A stretch of DNA of 64,000 nt from Streptomyces sp. Q6 (GTDB lineage: Bacteria; Actinomycetota; Actinomycetes; Streptomycetales; Streptomycetaceae). The stretch lies in the NCBI RefSeq assembly GCF_036967205.1, contig NZ_CP146022.1, forward strand, positions 992,001-1,056,000, in the 5' to 3' direction. Below, one piece after another: positions 1 through 12,297 of this stretch. Made by a program: the position numbers and the translations under genes. Under the pieces are notes generated by a model that saw only the letters and a program-made list of their open reading frames with translations, was not told the origin of the DNA and did not search any database. Numbering within the stretch: position 1 is the stretch's first letter; every line of letters begins with the position of its first letter.

Positions 1-757
1 CCCCGAGGTCGAACGCGACGGTCGCGCCGATCGCGAGCACCACCATGACGAGCACGGCGGGCACCTTCGGCAGCAGACGTTGCAGCAGCATGATCAGCAC
101 GATGCAGCCGCCGCCCACGGCGACCGCCGCCGGCACCGCCTGCCCGTCGGCGAGCCCCCGTACGAACGCGTCGACCTCGCCGATCAGGCCGTCGGCGTCC
201 GTGGAGAAGCCGAACAGCTTGGGCAGTTGGCCGACGAGGATGGTCAGGGCCAGGCCGTTCATGTAGCCGATCATCGTGGGCTTGGAGATGAGATCGGCGA
301 TAAAGCCGAGCCGAGCCACCCCCGCAAGGATCGTGATCGCGCCGACCATCAGGGCGAGTACGGAGGCGAGCGCGACGGCGCGTGCGCTGTCGCCGTCCGC
401 GGCGACCAGCGGGAGGACCGTCGCGGCGATCATGGGGCCGAGCGACGAGTCGGGTCCCAGCACGAGGATGCGCGAGGGGCCCGTCACGGCGTACGCGAGC
501 AGGCACAGGACGGACGTGTACAGGCCGGTGATCGGCGGCAGCCCGGCCAGCTCGGCGTACGCCATGCCCTGCGGCACCAGGAGGGTCGTCAGGACGACAC
601 CCGCGACGAGGTCCTTCACCAGCCAGGAGCGCCGGTAGGTGCGCAGGGTCGTCAGCCCGGGGAGTCCGGGCGGCCCGGACGGCTCCGGTGGTCCCGGCGG
701 TCCCGGTGGTCCGGGCGGTCCCGGTGGTCCGGGCGGTCCCGTCAGGTCTTCGGGCAC
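1..757 (-). CDS. SulP-family anion transporter, C-terminus cut by window edge
   Basis: Membrane transporter of the SulP family (sulfate or other anions). The visible 252 residues begin at a GTG preceded by GGAGGTGA eight bases upstream, just after the P-type ATPase stop, so the two genes are very likely co-transcribed. After the N-terminal tail comes a stretch typical of SulP, with [20 protein letters not shown] and then [20 protein letters not shown], and several hydrophobic segments. The tail is unusual: residues 7-24 are six Gly-Pro-Pro triplets, followed by EPS, GPP and GLP, so it resembles collagen. The rest of the membrane domain and any STAS domain lie outside the window. The substrate cannot be named from what is visible. 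Confidence 0.88.
   Translation of the reverse strand, partial: MPEDLTGPPGPPGPPGPPGPPGPPEPSGPPGLPGLTTLRTYRRSWLVKDLVAGVVLTTLLVPQGMAYAELAGLPPITGLYTSVLCLLAYAVTGPSRILVLGPDSSLGPMIAATVLPLVAADGDSARAVALASVLALMVGAITILAGVARLGFIADLISKPTMIGYMNGLALTILVGQLPKLFGFSTDADGLIGEVDAFVRGLADGQAVPAAVAVGGGCIVLIMLLQRLLPKVPAVLVMVVLAIGATVAFDLG
686..739 (-). repeat. Tandem repeat coding six Gly-Pro-Pro triplets
   Basis: A run of 9-base units (GGA CCG CCC alternating with GGA CCA CCG) encodes residues 7-24 of the SulP protein. The third codon positions alternate, giving a higher-order 18-base period. Such arrays change length by slippage, and here any change by whole units keeps the reading frame. Confidence 0.8.
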
Positions 758-764
758 CGCCGTC

Positions 765-3445
<2,681 letters not shown>

Positions 3446-3449
<4 letters not shown>

Positions 3450-4501
3450 CGCGCCCGCCCCTTGCCGTGTTTACCGGCGTACGGGTCGGCGGGCGCGCCG
3501 GGCGGCGCCTCCTTCTCCAACGTGCGCTTCTCCCGCTGCAGTTCACGGCGGCTCTCGACGCCGATGTCCGGGTAGCGTGGGTCGATGTCCCACAGGGTGT
3601 GGGCCAGGACGGCGGCCGCGCAGATCCGCGCGTACCACTTGTGGTCGGCGGGCACGACGTACCAGGGCGCCCAGGGGGTGCTCGTGGCGGACAGCATCTC
3701 CTCGAACGCCCGCTGGTAGTCGTCCCACCGTCGGCGTTCGCGGGCATCCGCCGCCGAGAACTTCCAGTTGCGCTCCGGTACGTCGATCCGCTTGAGGAAG
3801 CGGACGCGCTGCTCCTCCTTGGACAGGTTCAGGAACAGTTTGACGACCCTGAACCCGTTGTCCGTGAGATAGCGCTCCCAGTCGTTGATCTCGCGGTAGC
3901 GCCGCCGCCAGAATGCCTTGCCGCCCTGCTGCGGGCCCTGCTTTTTCGCGCCCTTCCCGGAGCCTTTCCCGGAGCCCTTCCTGGAGCCTTTCTCAGGCCC
4001 CTTCGCCGGGCCCGGAAGGCCCTGGCGGTCGAGGAGTTCGGGGTGCACCCGTACCACCAGGACCTCCTCGTAGTGGGAGCGGTTGAAGATGCCGATCTCA
4101 CCCCGGCGCGGCAGTTCACGGGTGTAGCGCCAGAGATAGTCGTGGGCCAGCTCCTCGTGCGAGGGCACCTTGAAGCCGGCCACGCGCACGCCCTGCGGGT
4201 TCACGCCGCTCATGACATGGCGGATCATGCCGTCCTTGCCGCCGGCGTCCAGCCCCTGGAGGCAGAGCAGGACCCCGTGGCTGCCGTCGGCGGCCAGCCT
4301 GCGCTGGTAGTCGGCCAGCAGCTCGACCCCCGTGCGGAGCACCTCCTCCCCCTCCCGCCGGTCCTTCGGGCCGGTCGTGCGGGCGGGGTCGAAGTCCTTG
4401 GACAGGTGCACCTTCGACCCGGGCTCGACCCGCAGGGGTGCGATGAAGTCGGCGATCCGCTCGGCCCTCTTGTCCCTCGTACGCGCCTGTCCGTCCTTCA
4501 T
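3446..4501 (-). CDS. ppk2: Polyphosphate kinase 2 family protein
   Basis: Cytosolic kinase that moves phosphate between polyphosphate and nucleotides. PPK2 enzymes generally use polyphosphate to phosphorylate ADP, GDP or AMP; the preferred nucleotide cannot be read here. The 351 residues contain the Walker A loop GLDAGGKDG (about 83-91), the Walker B region FNRSHYEEV (139-147) and the conserved WRRRYREINDWERYL. A low-complexity Lys/Gly/Ser insertion (about 165-194, repeated KGS) sits between the Walker B region and the WRRRYREIN stretch, where PPK2 proteins carry the lid. It follows the DUF7144 gene by 24 bases and overlaps the ATPase start, so nucleotide supply next to an ATP-driven pump is a reasonable inference. 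Confidence 0.93.
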
Positions 4502-4525
4502 GGGCCCGCCTCGGTGAGTGCGCGG

Positions 4526-4948
4526 TCAGTACAGGGTGTCCTTCCGGACCACGCACAGCCCCCAGATCACGAACCCGTCGATCGCGATCAGGGTCAGCGA
4601 CCACAGGGGGTAGTACGGGATGGAGAGGAAGTTGGCGATGATCAGCAGGCCGGCGAGGACGATGCCGAGGATCCTGGCCCACTTCATCGTGGCGAAGAGG
4701 CCGAGGCTGACGACGACCGCGACCACGCCGAGGATCAGGTGGATCCAGCCCCAGGTGGTGAGGTCGAACTCGAAGACGTAGTCGGGCGTGGTGAGGAAGA
4801 CCTTGTCCTCCAGAACCGCCATCAGGCCGCGGCAGAAGTCCATGGATCCGGAGATGAAGAGCATCACTGCCGCGAAGATCGTCAGCCCGGCGGCGGCCGC
4901 GGCCTTCGCGGTGCCCGCTCCGTGCTGCGAACCGGTAGAGGTGGCCAT
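4526..4948 (-). CDS. Four-helix membrane protein, DUF7144-like
   Basis: Small integral membrane protein of 140 residues with four predicted helices: a first around AAGLTIFAAVMLFISG, then IHLILGVVAVVVSLGLF, ILGIVLAGLLIIANFLS and SLTLIAIDGFVIWGLCVV. This pattern matches actinobacterial proteins annotated DUF7144, whose function is not known. It is the first gene of the minus-strand run that continues through PPK2, the P-type ATPase and SulP. A short inverted repeat, GACCC-CCA-GGGTC at 4954-4966, overlaps its ribosome site and could be an operator or an mRNA hairpin. The name rests on recall of the family, not on a search. Confidence 0.75.
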   Translation of the reverse strand: MATSTGSQHGAGTAKAAAAAGLTIFAAVMLFISGSMDFCRGLMAVLEDKVFLTTPDYVFEFDLTTWGWIHLILGVVAVVVSLGLFATMKWARILGIVLAGLLIIANFLSIPYYPLWSLTLIAIDGFVIWGLCVVRKDTLY

Positions 4949-5107
4949 GACAGGACCCCCAGGGTCGAGAAGGGTGCCGATTGCACCGCTGTGCCGCCGA
5001 GTGTCGGTCCGGCGCCGCCGCCGGGTCGTCACCCTCCGGGGGTGACGCCCGCCGCAGAGGCCGCCCGGAGTCTGTCGGGAGTCCGGCCGACGCGTGGAAT
5101 CGAGGCG

Positions 5108-6517
5108 ATGAACGTGGCAACCACCCCAGACGCGGCAGACAGCAGAAGCAGCCGCAGCCGGCGACGCCGCATCCTCGCGCCGCTCGCGCTGGCGCAGTTC
5201 ATCTGCAGCTTCGCCGGTTCGAACATGACGGTGATGATCCAGGACATCAGCGAGGACCTGGACACGACCGTGCAGGGCGTCCAGACGGCGATCACCGCCT
5301 TCCTGCTGGTCATGGCGGCCCTGATGATCCCGGGCGGCATCCTCAGCGACCGTTACGGCCGCAAGCGCTGCCTGATCGTCGGCCTCGCGATCTACGGGGT
5401 CGGCGCCCTGCTCAGCGCGGCGGCGCCCGGCCTCGGCGTGCTCATCCTCGGCAACTCGATCCTGGAGGGCATCGGCACCGCGCTGCTCATCCCGCCGGTG
5501 TACATCCTGACGACCCTGCTGTTCACCGAAGTCGCCTCCCGGGCACGGGCGTTCGGGGCGATCATGGCGATGGCCGGGATCGGGGCCGCCACCGGGCCGC
5601 TCCTCGGCGGTTTCATCACGTCGGCCGTCAGCTGGCGCGCGGCGTTCGTGTTCCAGGCCGTGGTGGTCGTGATCGTCATCCTGCTCAGCCGGAGCCTGCA
5701 CGACCCCCTGGCACCGGATCCCGAGCGCGACTTCGACACGGTCGGCGCGATCCTGTCGGCGTCCGGCCTGGTCCTCGTCGTCCTCGGCATCCTCGCGGCG
5801 GACGACAACGGCTGGCTCATGGCCGCCCTGCTCCTCGTCGGCGCCCTGGTCCTGGCCGGCTTCTTCCGCTGGGTCCACGCGAGGGAGCGCGCCGGAGCCC
5901 AACCCCTGCTCCCCACCGAGCTGTTCCGCGACCGGACGTCCAACCTCGGGCTGATCACGCAGCACACCCAGTGGCTGATGCTCATGGGCGTGTCGTTCGT
6001 GGTCGCGGCCTACCTCCAGGTCGTACGGGGATACAGCGCCATCGGCACCGGGGTGATCTTCACCGCGTCCACGCTGGGCCTGCTCATCAGCTCGCTCGGA
6101 GCCGAGCGGTTCGCGAAACGCCATGAGCAGCGGACGCTGATCATGACGGGATTCGGCGTGACGGTGGCCGGTCTCGGCGTGCTCCTGGCCATGGCCCACG
6201 GCTCCCCGCGCGCCTGGGTCTTCACGCCGGGGCTGCTGCTGATCGGCCTGGGGGTGGGGCTGATGCTGACCCCGTCGGTCAACGTCGTCCAGTCCAGCTT
6301 CCCCGAGGACCTCCAGGGGGAGATCTCCGGCCTGTCCCGCAGTGTCTCCAACCTGGGCTCGTCGGTGGGGACCGCGATCGCCGGCACGATCCTCGTGACG
6401 GACCCCGGCATCGGCCCGTACGCCGCCGCGCTCGTGGTCCTCGCGGTCATCGGGCTCGGCGGCCTCGGCGCGGCGGCGCTGCTGCCCCACACGCCGGTCC
6501 CCACCCACCACGGGTGA
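5108..6517 (+). CDS. MFS transporter, drug/H+ antiporter type
   Basis: Integral membrane transporter of 469 residues with many hydrophobic segments, probably 14 as in the DHA2 group. Motif A is seen as GGILSDRYGRKR near residue 77, and the antiporter-type Gly-rich stretch GIGAATGPLLGGFI lies near 160. Start: ATG after a weak GAGG. A much longer open frame runs upstream, but it crosses the divergent genes and has no family match. It is transcribed away from the DUF7144/PPK2 operon across about 160 bases. Substrate unknown; export of a drug-like compound is the usual family role. Confidence 0.88.
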   Translation: MNVATTPDAADSRSSRSRRRRILAPLALAQFICSFAGSNMTVMIQDISEDLDTTVQGVQTAITAFLLVMAALMIPGGILSDRYGRKRCLIVGLAIYGVGALLSAAAPGLGVLILGNSILEGIGTALLIPPVYILTTLLFTEVASRARAFGAIMAMAGIGAATGPLLGGFITSAVSWRAAFVFQAVVVVIVILLSRSLHDPLAPDPERDFDTVGAILSASGLVLVVLGILAADDNGWLMAALLLVGALVLAGFFRWVHARERAGAQPLLPTELFRDRTSNLGLITQHTQWLMLMGVSFVVAAYLQVVRGYSAIGTGVIFTASTLGLLISSLGAERFAKRHEQRTLIMTGFGVTVAGLGVLLAMAHGSPRAWVFTPGLLLIGLGVGLMLTPSVNVVQSSFPEDLQGEISGLSRSVSNLGSSVGTAIAGTILVTDPGIGPYAAALVVLAVIGLGGLGAAALLPHTPVPTHHG

Positions 6518-6528
6518 GGGCCGCGGCG

Positions 6529-6977
6529 TCAGCGGAGGTCGTACGACACCTCGCTGCGGACCACGAGGTCCTGGAGGGCCACGCGCCGCTTGCTGAGCGG
6601 AATCCAGAGCAGGCCCAGCGGGAAGCTCACGCACAGGGCGGCCCGCGCGAGAGCGCGCGGCAGCCGGAGCCTGCGTCCCGCGCGGTCCGTCACGCGCAGG
6701 CCCATCAACCGGGACCCGGGCGAGGCGCCGAGCGCGGTCCAGCCGCCCGCCAGGTAGGTGACGGCGACGGCCCAACCGACGGGCCCCGACAGCCAGAGGG
6801 GGATCTGCGGCAGTTGGAACGGGGGCCGGTGGCGAGCAGCCGCGCACAGCCGGCGCCGACCTGGACGGCGAGGCCGACCAGGCCGAGGGCCAGCGCGTCG
6901 AGCAGCGCCGCGACACCGCGGGACACGAGTCCGGCCGCTTCCGGCCGCGGTTCCGGTCTGCCGTTGGCGGCGCTCAC
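6529..6977 (-). pseudogene. RDD-family membrane protein with one frameshift
   Basis: RDD proteins are small membrane proteins with Arg-Asp-Asp signatures and poorly known roles. The first part (residues 1-52) reads in one frame: GVAALLDALALGLVGLAVQV is a typical first RDD helix. After a run of five G at 6821-6825 the matching continuation lies in the next frame: IPLWLSGPVGWAVAVTYLAG, then SPGSRLMGLRVTDRAGRRLR and the end SEVSYDLR. Restoring one base in the run gives a clean 149-residue RDD protein. Its GTG start overlaps the repeat-protein stop by four bases. Either a real one-base deletion or a sequencing error. Confidence 0.8.
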
Positions 6978-7726
6978 GGCGGTTGCCCGACCGCAGGACC
7001 CGATGTTTCGTCGAGGGCGGGTGCGGCCCGCCGCAGCAGCCGGTCGGCGAACCGGTTGACGCTCCGGTCCCCGAGCTGCCCGAGCCGCCGTACCGTGTCG
7101 ACGGCCTCCACGGTCATGCCGCCGCCGGTGTCGCGCACGATCCGCCCGAGGTCGATGTCGCGCAGCACGTCACGGCTGAGCGCGACGAGGTCGAACCGGG
7201 AGAGGACGGCGTCGACGTCGACGCGGGCGGCGATCCCGTCCACGTCGATCCGCAGGGCGACGCGCTCGACGTCGATCCGGTCGGCGATGGCGTTGACGTC
7301 GATCCGCTCGATGATCCCCTCGACGTCCACGCGCTCGGCGACGGCGTCGATGTCCACCCGACGGACGACGGCGTCGACGTCCACCCGCTCGACGATCGCG
7401 TCGACATCCACCCGCTCGATCACGGCGTCGATGTCCACGCGCTCCACGATCGCCCCGACGTCGACGCGGCCGACGACGGCACCCACGTCGACGCGCGCGG
7501 CGATGGCGTTCACATCGACCCGGGCGGCGATCCGCCCGACGTCCACCCGGTCGGCGATCCGGTTCACGTCGACCCGGGCGACAACGGCGTCCAGGTCCAT
7601 CCCGTCGAGCACCGCCTCCACCAGCGGGCGGAGCACCAGGCTCGGCACCTTCACCAGGGCGCCGAGCGCACCCCGCGCCCACCGGGTGGCCACGGCCACC
7701 GCGCCCACCGCACTCTCCTCGGCCAT
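6974..7726 (-). CDS. Nonapeptide-repeat protein paired with RDD
   Basis: A 250-residue protein dominated by about fifteen back-to-back nine-residue units of the form RVDV-x-x-[IV]-x-x (residues 51-185). A short N-terminal stretch precedes them (VPSLVLRPLVEAVLDGMDLD). A C-terminal segment without repeats follows (TVEAVDTVRRLGQLGDRSVNRFADRLLRR). Hydrophobic residues fall at units 2, 4 and 7, with strictly placed Arg1 and Asp3. No signal peptide or membrane helix is evident. I recall RDD proteins in other actinobacteria with similar RVDV repeats in the same polypeptide; here the two parts are separate genes overlapping by four bases. Function unknown. Confidence 0.8.
   Translation of the reverse strand: MAEESAVGAVAVATRWARGALGALVKVPSLVLRPLVEAVLDGMDLDAVVARVDVNRIADRVDVGRIAARVDVNAIAARVDVGAVVGRVDVGAIVERVDIDAVIERVDVDAIVERVDVDAVVRRVDIDAVAERVDVEGIIERIDVNAIADRIDVERVALRIDVDGIAARVDVDAVLSRFDLVALSRDVLRDIDLGRIVRDTGGGMTVEAVDTVRRLGQLGDRSVNRFADRLLRRAAPALDETSGPAVGQPP
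7172..7576 (-). repeat. 27-base repeat array coding RVDVxx(I/V)xx units
   Basis: Fifteen consecutive 27-base units, each coding nine residues. The best conserved part is CG-(G/C)-GTCGACGT (Arg-Val-Asp-Val). The last unit (RFDLVALSR) and the one before the array (MDLDAVVA) are degenerate. Unit-to-unit differences are mostly conservative (V/I, D/N, A/G), suggesting selection on protein rather than recent DNA duplication. Confidence 0.85.
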
Positions 7727-7738
7727 CCAGCGACCGAA

Positions 7739-10000
<2,262 letters not shown>

Positions 10001-10005
10001 CACGA

Positions 10006-10051
10006 ACGGGCGCGCGGCACACGGAGCGATCACCGTGTGCCGCGCGCCCGT
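10006..10051 (+). terminator. Perfect 19-bp stem-loop after the aminopeptidase
   Basis: Arms at 10006-10024 and 10033-10051 (ACGGGCGCGCGGCACACGG and its exact complement) flank an 8-base loop. It begins 5 bases after the stop codon. No U-tract follows, as is usual for streptomycete terminators. Confidence 0.85.
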
Positions 10052-10148
10052 CCTCGTGGGATCAACCGCCGTACGCCCTACCGCTGACGCTCCGACACGG
10101 AGGCGCGGCACAGAGGCGCGACCACACCCTGAGCGACAGTGCCCCTGG

Positions 10149-10464
10149 TCATCCGAGGACCACCTCGGCGCCGTGCGACATGGCAGGACCCAGGGCCCAG
10201 CCTTCGCTGCCCACGCACTCCACGATGAACGACCAGTCACCGCTTTGGCCGCGGCGGCCGACACAGTAGATCTGTGCGAGGTCGACCATGCTGTGTGCTT
10301 CCTGAATGGTCAGCGCGGGACGACCTCGACGTGCTCATGGGCGGCGACGCGTTCGGCCAGCTGGTGGGGCTGAGCCCCCGGGCGCAGGTGAGGTGGAGGT
10401 CGCTGGCGTTCAGGTTGTTCGCGCCGCGCCATGCCTCGGCGATCCATTCAAGGTTCTCAGGCAT
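10149..10464 (-). pseudogene. DUF6461-like gene broken by two frameshifts
   Basis: Reading on the minus strand from the ATG at 10464 gives MPENLEWIAEAWRGANNL and CARGLSP. The match then moves to a second frame (QLAERVAAHEHVEVVP, about 10372-10320) and to a third (ALTIQEAHSMVDLAQIYCVG, then SGDWSFIVECVGSEGWALG), ending at 10149. Joined, these give about 104 residues. The Leu-Thr-x-Arg-Gly-Leu and Gly-Trp-x-(F/L)-x-x-Glu features recall DUF6461 proteins of streptomycetes, whose role is unknown. Two separate shifts argue for real decay. Family assignment is from memory. Confidence 0.5.
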
Positions 10465-10551
10465 TGCCGCTCCTTCCTGTCGCGTCCGTCCTGGGGCTGG
10501 TGGGGCCCAGCGAGAACTGTGCGCCGGGCCCCACCAGCGAGCAGCAGCCTG

Positions 10552-10888
10552 TCAAGGCAGAGGAGCCGTGCAGGCCACGGCCACCTTGGAAGCGTCACAG
10601 TGCGCGAACTTGGGGAAGTCCACCCAGTACGCGTCCTTGTCGAGCAGCAGGTACTTGCCTGAGAATCCCGAGCTGAATCTCCGCCCATGGCAGTGGAGTT
10701 GATCCAGCTCGACATGGCCGAGCGCCCGCACACCTCCGCCCACGTCGGGGCAGGGCCGCGGACATCGTCGTACAGGTGCCAATAACGACCGCCATGAGCT
10801 ACAGGCCTCCCGCCGCACCGCTCACAGCCACCCCGGTCCGCATCCAAAGGCTGCCATCGTTCAACCGCACCCACCGAGCAGCTGACAT
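10552..10888 (-). pseudogene. Decayed unidentified gene
   Basis: A plausible start at 10888 (GGAGGA 12 bases upstream) reads MSAARWVRLNDGSLWMRTGV and then meets a stop. Downstream, a different frame carries FSGKYLLLDKDAYWVDFPKF and AHCDASKVAVACTAP, ending at 10552. Both pieces look like protein rather than chance frames, but they cannot be joined without at least one shift, and I do not recognise the family. It lies beside the broken DUF6461-like gene, so the whole 10.1-10.9 kb stretch appears to be decaying. Confidence 0.35.
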
Positions 10889-10942
10889 CCACTGTCGCGC
10901 TCCTCCGGGACTCGTAGGGCCACCGGCTTTCATCACACCCGT

Positions 10943-10971
10943 TGACCTGGAAGTAACCCCGCCTTAATATC
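10943..10971 (+). promoter_or_regulatory. Near-consensus promoter of the gentisate genes
   Basis: TTGACC at 10943-10948 and TAATAT at 10966-10971, separated by 17 bases, match the sigma-70/HrdB consensus well. The promoter lies 95 bases ahead of the hydroxylase ATG and points toward it. Confidence 0.7.
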
Positions 10972-10980
10972 GTCCGCACA

Positions 10981-10991
10981 CCAATGGTTGG
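10981..10991 (+). promoter_or_regulatory. Palindrome just downstream of the -10 box
   Basis: CCAA-TGG-TTGG sits about ten bases beyond the -10 box, at or just after the expected transcription start. A repressor bound here would block initiation. The MarR or IclR protein of the same cluster is the obvious candidate; this is inference only. Confidence 0.4.
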
Positions 10992-11065
10992 CGTACTGAC
11001 TATCTGTCGAGATGTTCTCTCCTTGCGCCTCCGTGTCCTCCAACCCGTTCGCTCAAGGAGGCCGA

Positions 11066-12277
11066 ATGCCCAGAGTCCCCGCGTCCCGCATCGTCGTAGT
11101 CGGAGGTGGCATCGGCGGTCTGGCCGCCGCCCTGGCCACGGCCCGTGCCGGACACCAGGTCACGCTCGTGGAACGAGCCGCCCGGTTCGGCGAGATAGGG
11201 GCAGGTCTGCAACTCGCCCCCAACGCCTCGCTGGCGCTGGACGAACTCGGTGTGCTGGACGCCGTCCGCAAGCACGCCGTCGCCCCACCCCGCCTGGTCA
11301 TGATGGACGCCCTGACCGGTGACCAGGTCACCTCGCTCGATCTGCGCAGCGACGCGTACATTCAGCGATTCCGGCACCCCTATCTGGTGACGCACCGCAC
11401 CGACCTGCACGCCGCCTTGCTGGCTGCCTGCGAGGACCACCCCGCCATCACGTTGCGCACCGGGCACACCGTTACCCGTGCCGAACAGGACGCGGCGCAG
11501 GTCAGGCTGCATTTCGCCGAGGGGCACGAGGTCCTGGTGGCCGATGCCGTGATCGCGGCGGATGGACTGCACTCACGGCTGCGGCAGGCTCTGGTCGGCG
11601 ACGGGGATCCCGTCTGTTCCCGGTACGTCGCCTTCCGCGGGGCACTGCCGACCGACCGTATGTCCGGACGGATGTCCCAGCACGCCGCCTCCGAGGCGGT
11701 CATGGTGTGGGCCGGGCCGCGCATGCATCTGGTGCAGTACCCGGTGCGCCGCGGCGAGCTCTACAACCAGGTCGCCGTGTTCGAGAGCGACCACTACACG
11801 CCGGACTCGGACGACTGGGGCACCGAAGTCGAGCTGGAGGAGCGCTTCGCGGGCACGTGTCAGGCGGTACGTGACGCGCTTCCCCTTGTCTCCCGCGAGC
11901 GACGCTGGCCGCTGTTCGACCGACTGCCCCTCAGCAACTGGGTCCACGGACGGATCGTGCTGCTCGGCGACGCTGCGCACCCGATGCTGCAGTACCTGGC
12001 CCAGGGCGCGTGTCAGGCCCTGGAGGACGCGGTGGCGCTCGGCCGTGCCCTGTCCCAGCACACCGACCCAGACGCCGCTTTCGCCTCCTACGCCGAGGCC
12101 CGCGTAGAGCGCGCCGCGCGCATCCAGACCAACGCCCGGCGCTTCGGCGAGATCTGCCACCTGGAGGGCATGGGAGCCACCCTGCGCAACCAGCTGCTGT
12201 CCGCCCGCTCGCCCGAGGACTTCGACGACATCGCCTGGGTGTGGACGCCGGCCACCGCCGACGTCCCTGCCCTGTGA
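11066..12277 (+). CDS. 3-hydroxybenzoate 6-hydroxylase-like FAD monooxygenase
   Basis: Cytosolic single-component flavoprotein hydroxylase (403 residues), expected to convert 3-hydroxybenzoate to gentisate with NADH and O2. It shows the FAD-binding GGGIGGLAAA (about 12-21), the middle motif AADGLHSRLR (about 160) and the GD motif LLGDAAHPMLQYLAQGACQA (about 300), whose wording is typical of 3-hydroxybenzoate 6-hydroxylases. The ATG at 11066 has AAGGAGG four bases upstream; the frame is open earlier, but that start lacks a site. It heads the cluster and is followed at once by gentisate dioxygenase, which supports the product. A salicylate 5-hydroxylase role is less likely. Confidence 0.85.
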   Translation: MPRVPASRIVVVGGGIGGLAAALATARAGHQVTLVERAARFGEIGAGLQLAPNASLALDELGVLDAVRKHAVAPPRLVMMDALTGDQVTSLDLRSDAYIQRFRHPYLVTHRTDLHAALLAACEDHPAITLRTGHTVTRAEQDAAQVRLHFAEGHEVLVADAVIAADGLHSRLRQALVGDGDPVCSRYVAFRGALPTDRMSGRMSQHAASEAVMVWAGPRMHLVQYPVRRGELYNQVAVFESDHYTPDSDDWGTEVELEERFAGTCQAVRDALPLVSRERRWPLFDRLPLSNWVHGRIVLLGDAAHPMLQYLAQGACQALEDAVALGRALSQHTDPDAAFASYAEARVERAARIQTNARRFGEICHLEGMGATLRNQLLSARSPEDFDDIAWVWTPATADVPAL

Positions 12278-12297
12278 CACCTGACAGGAGTACCACC

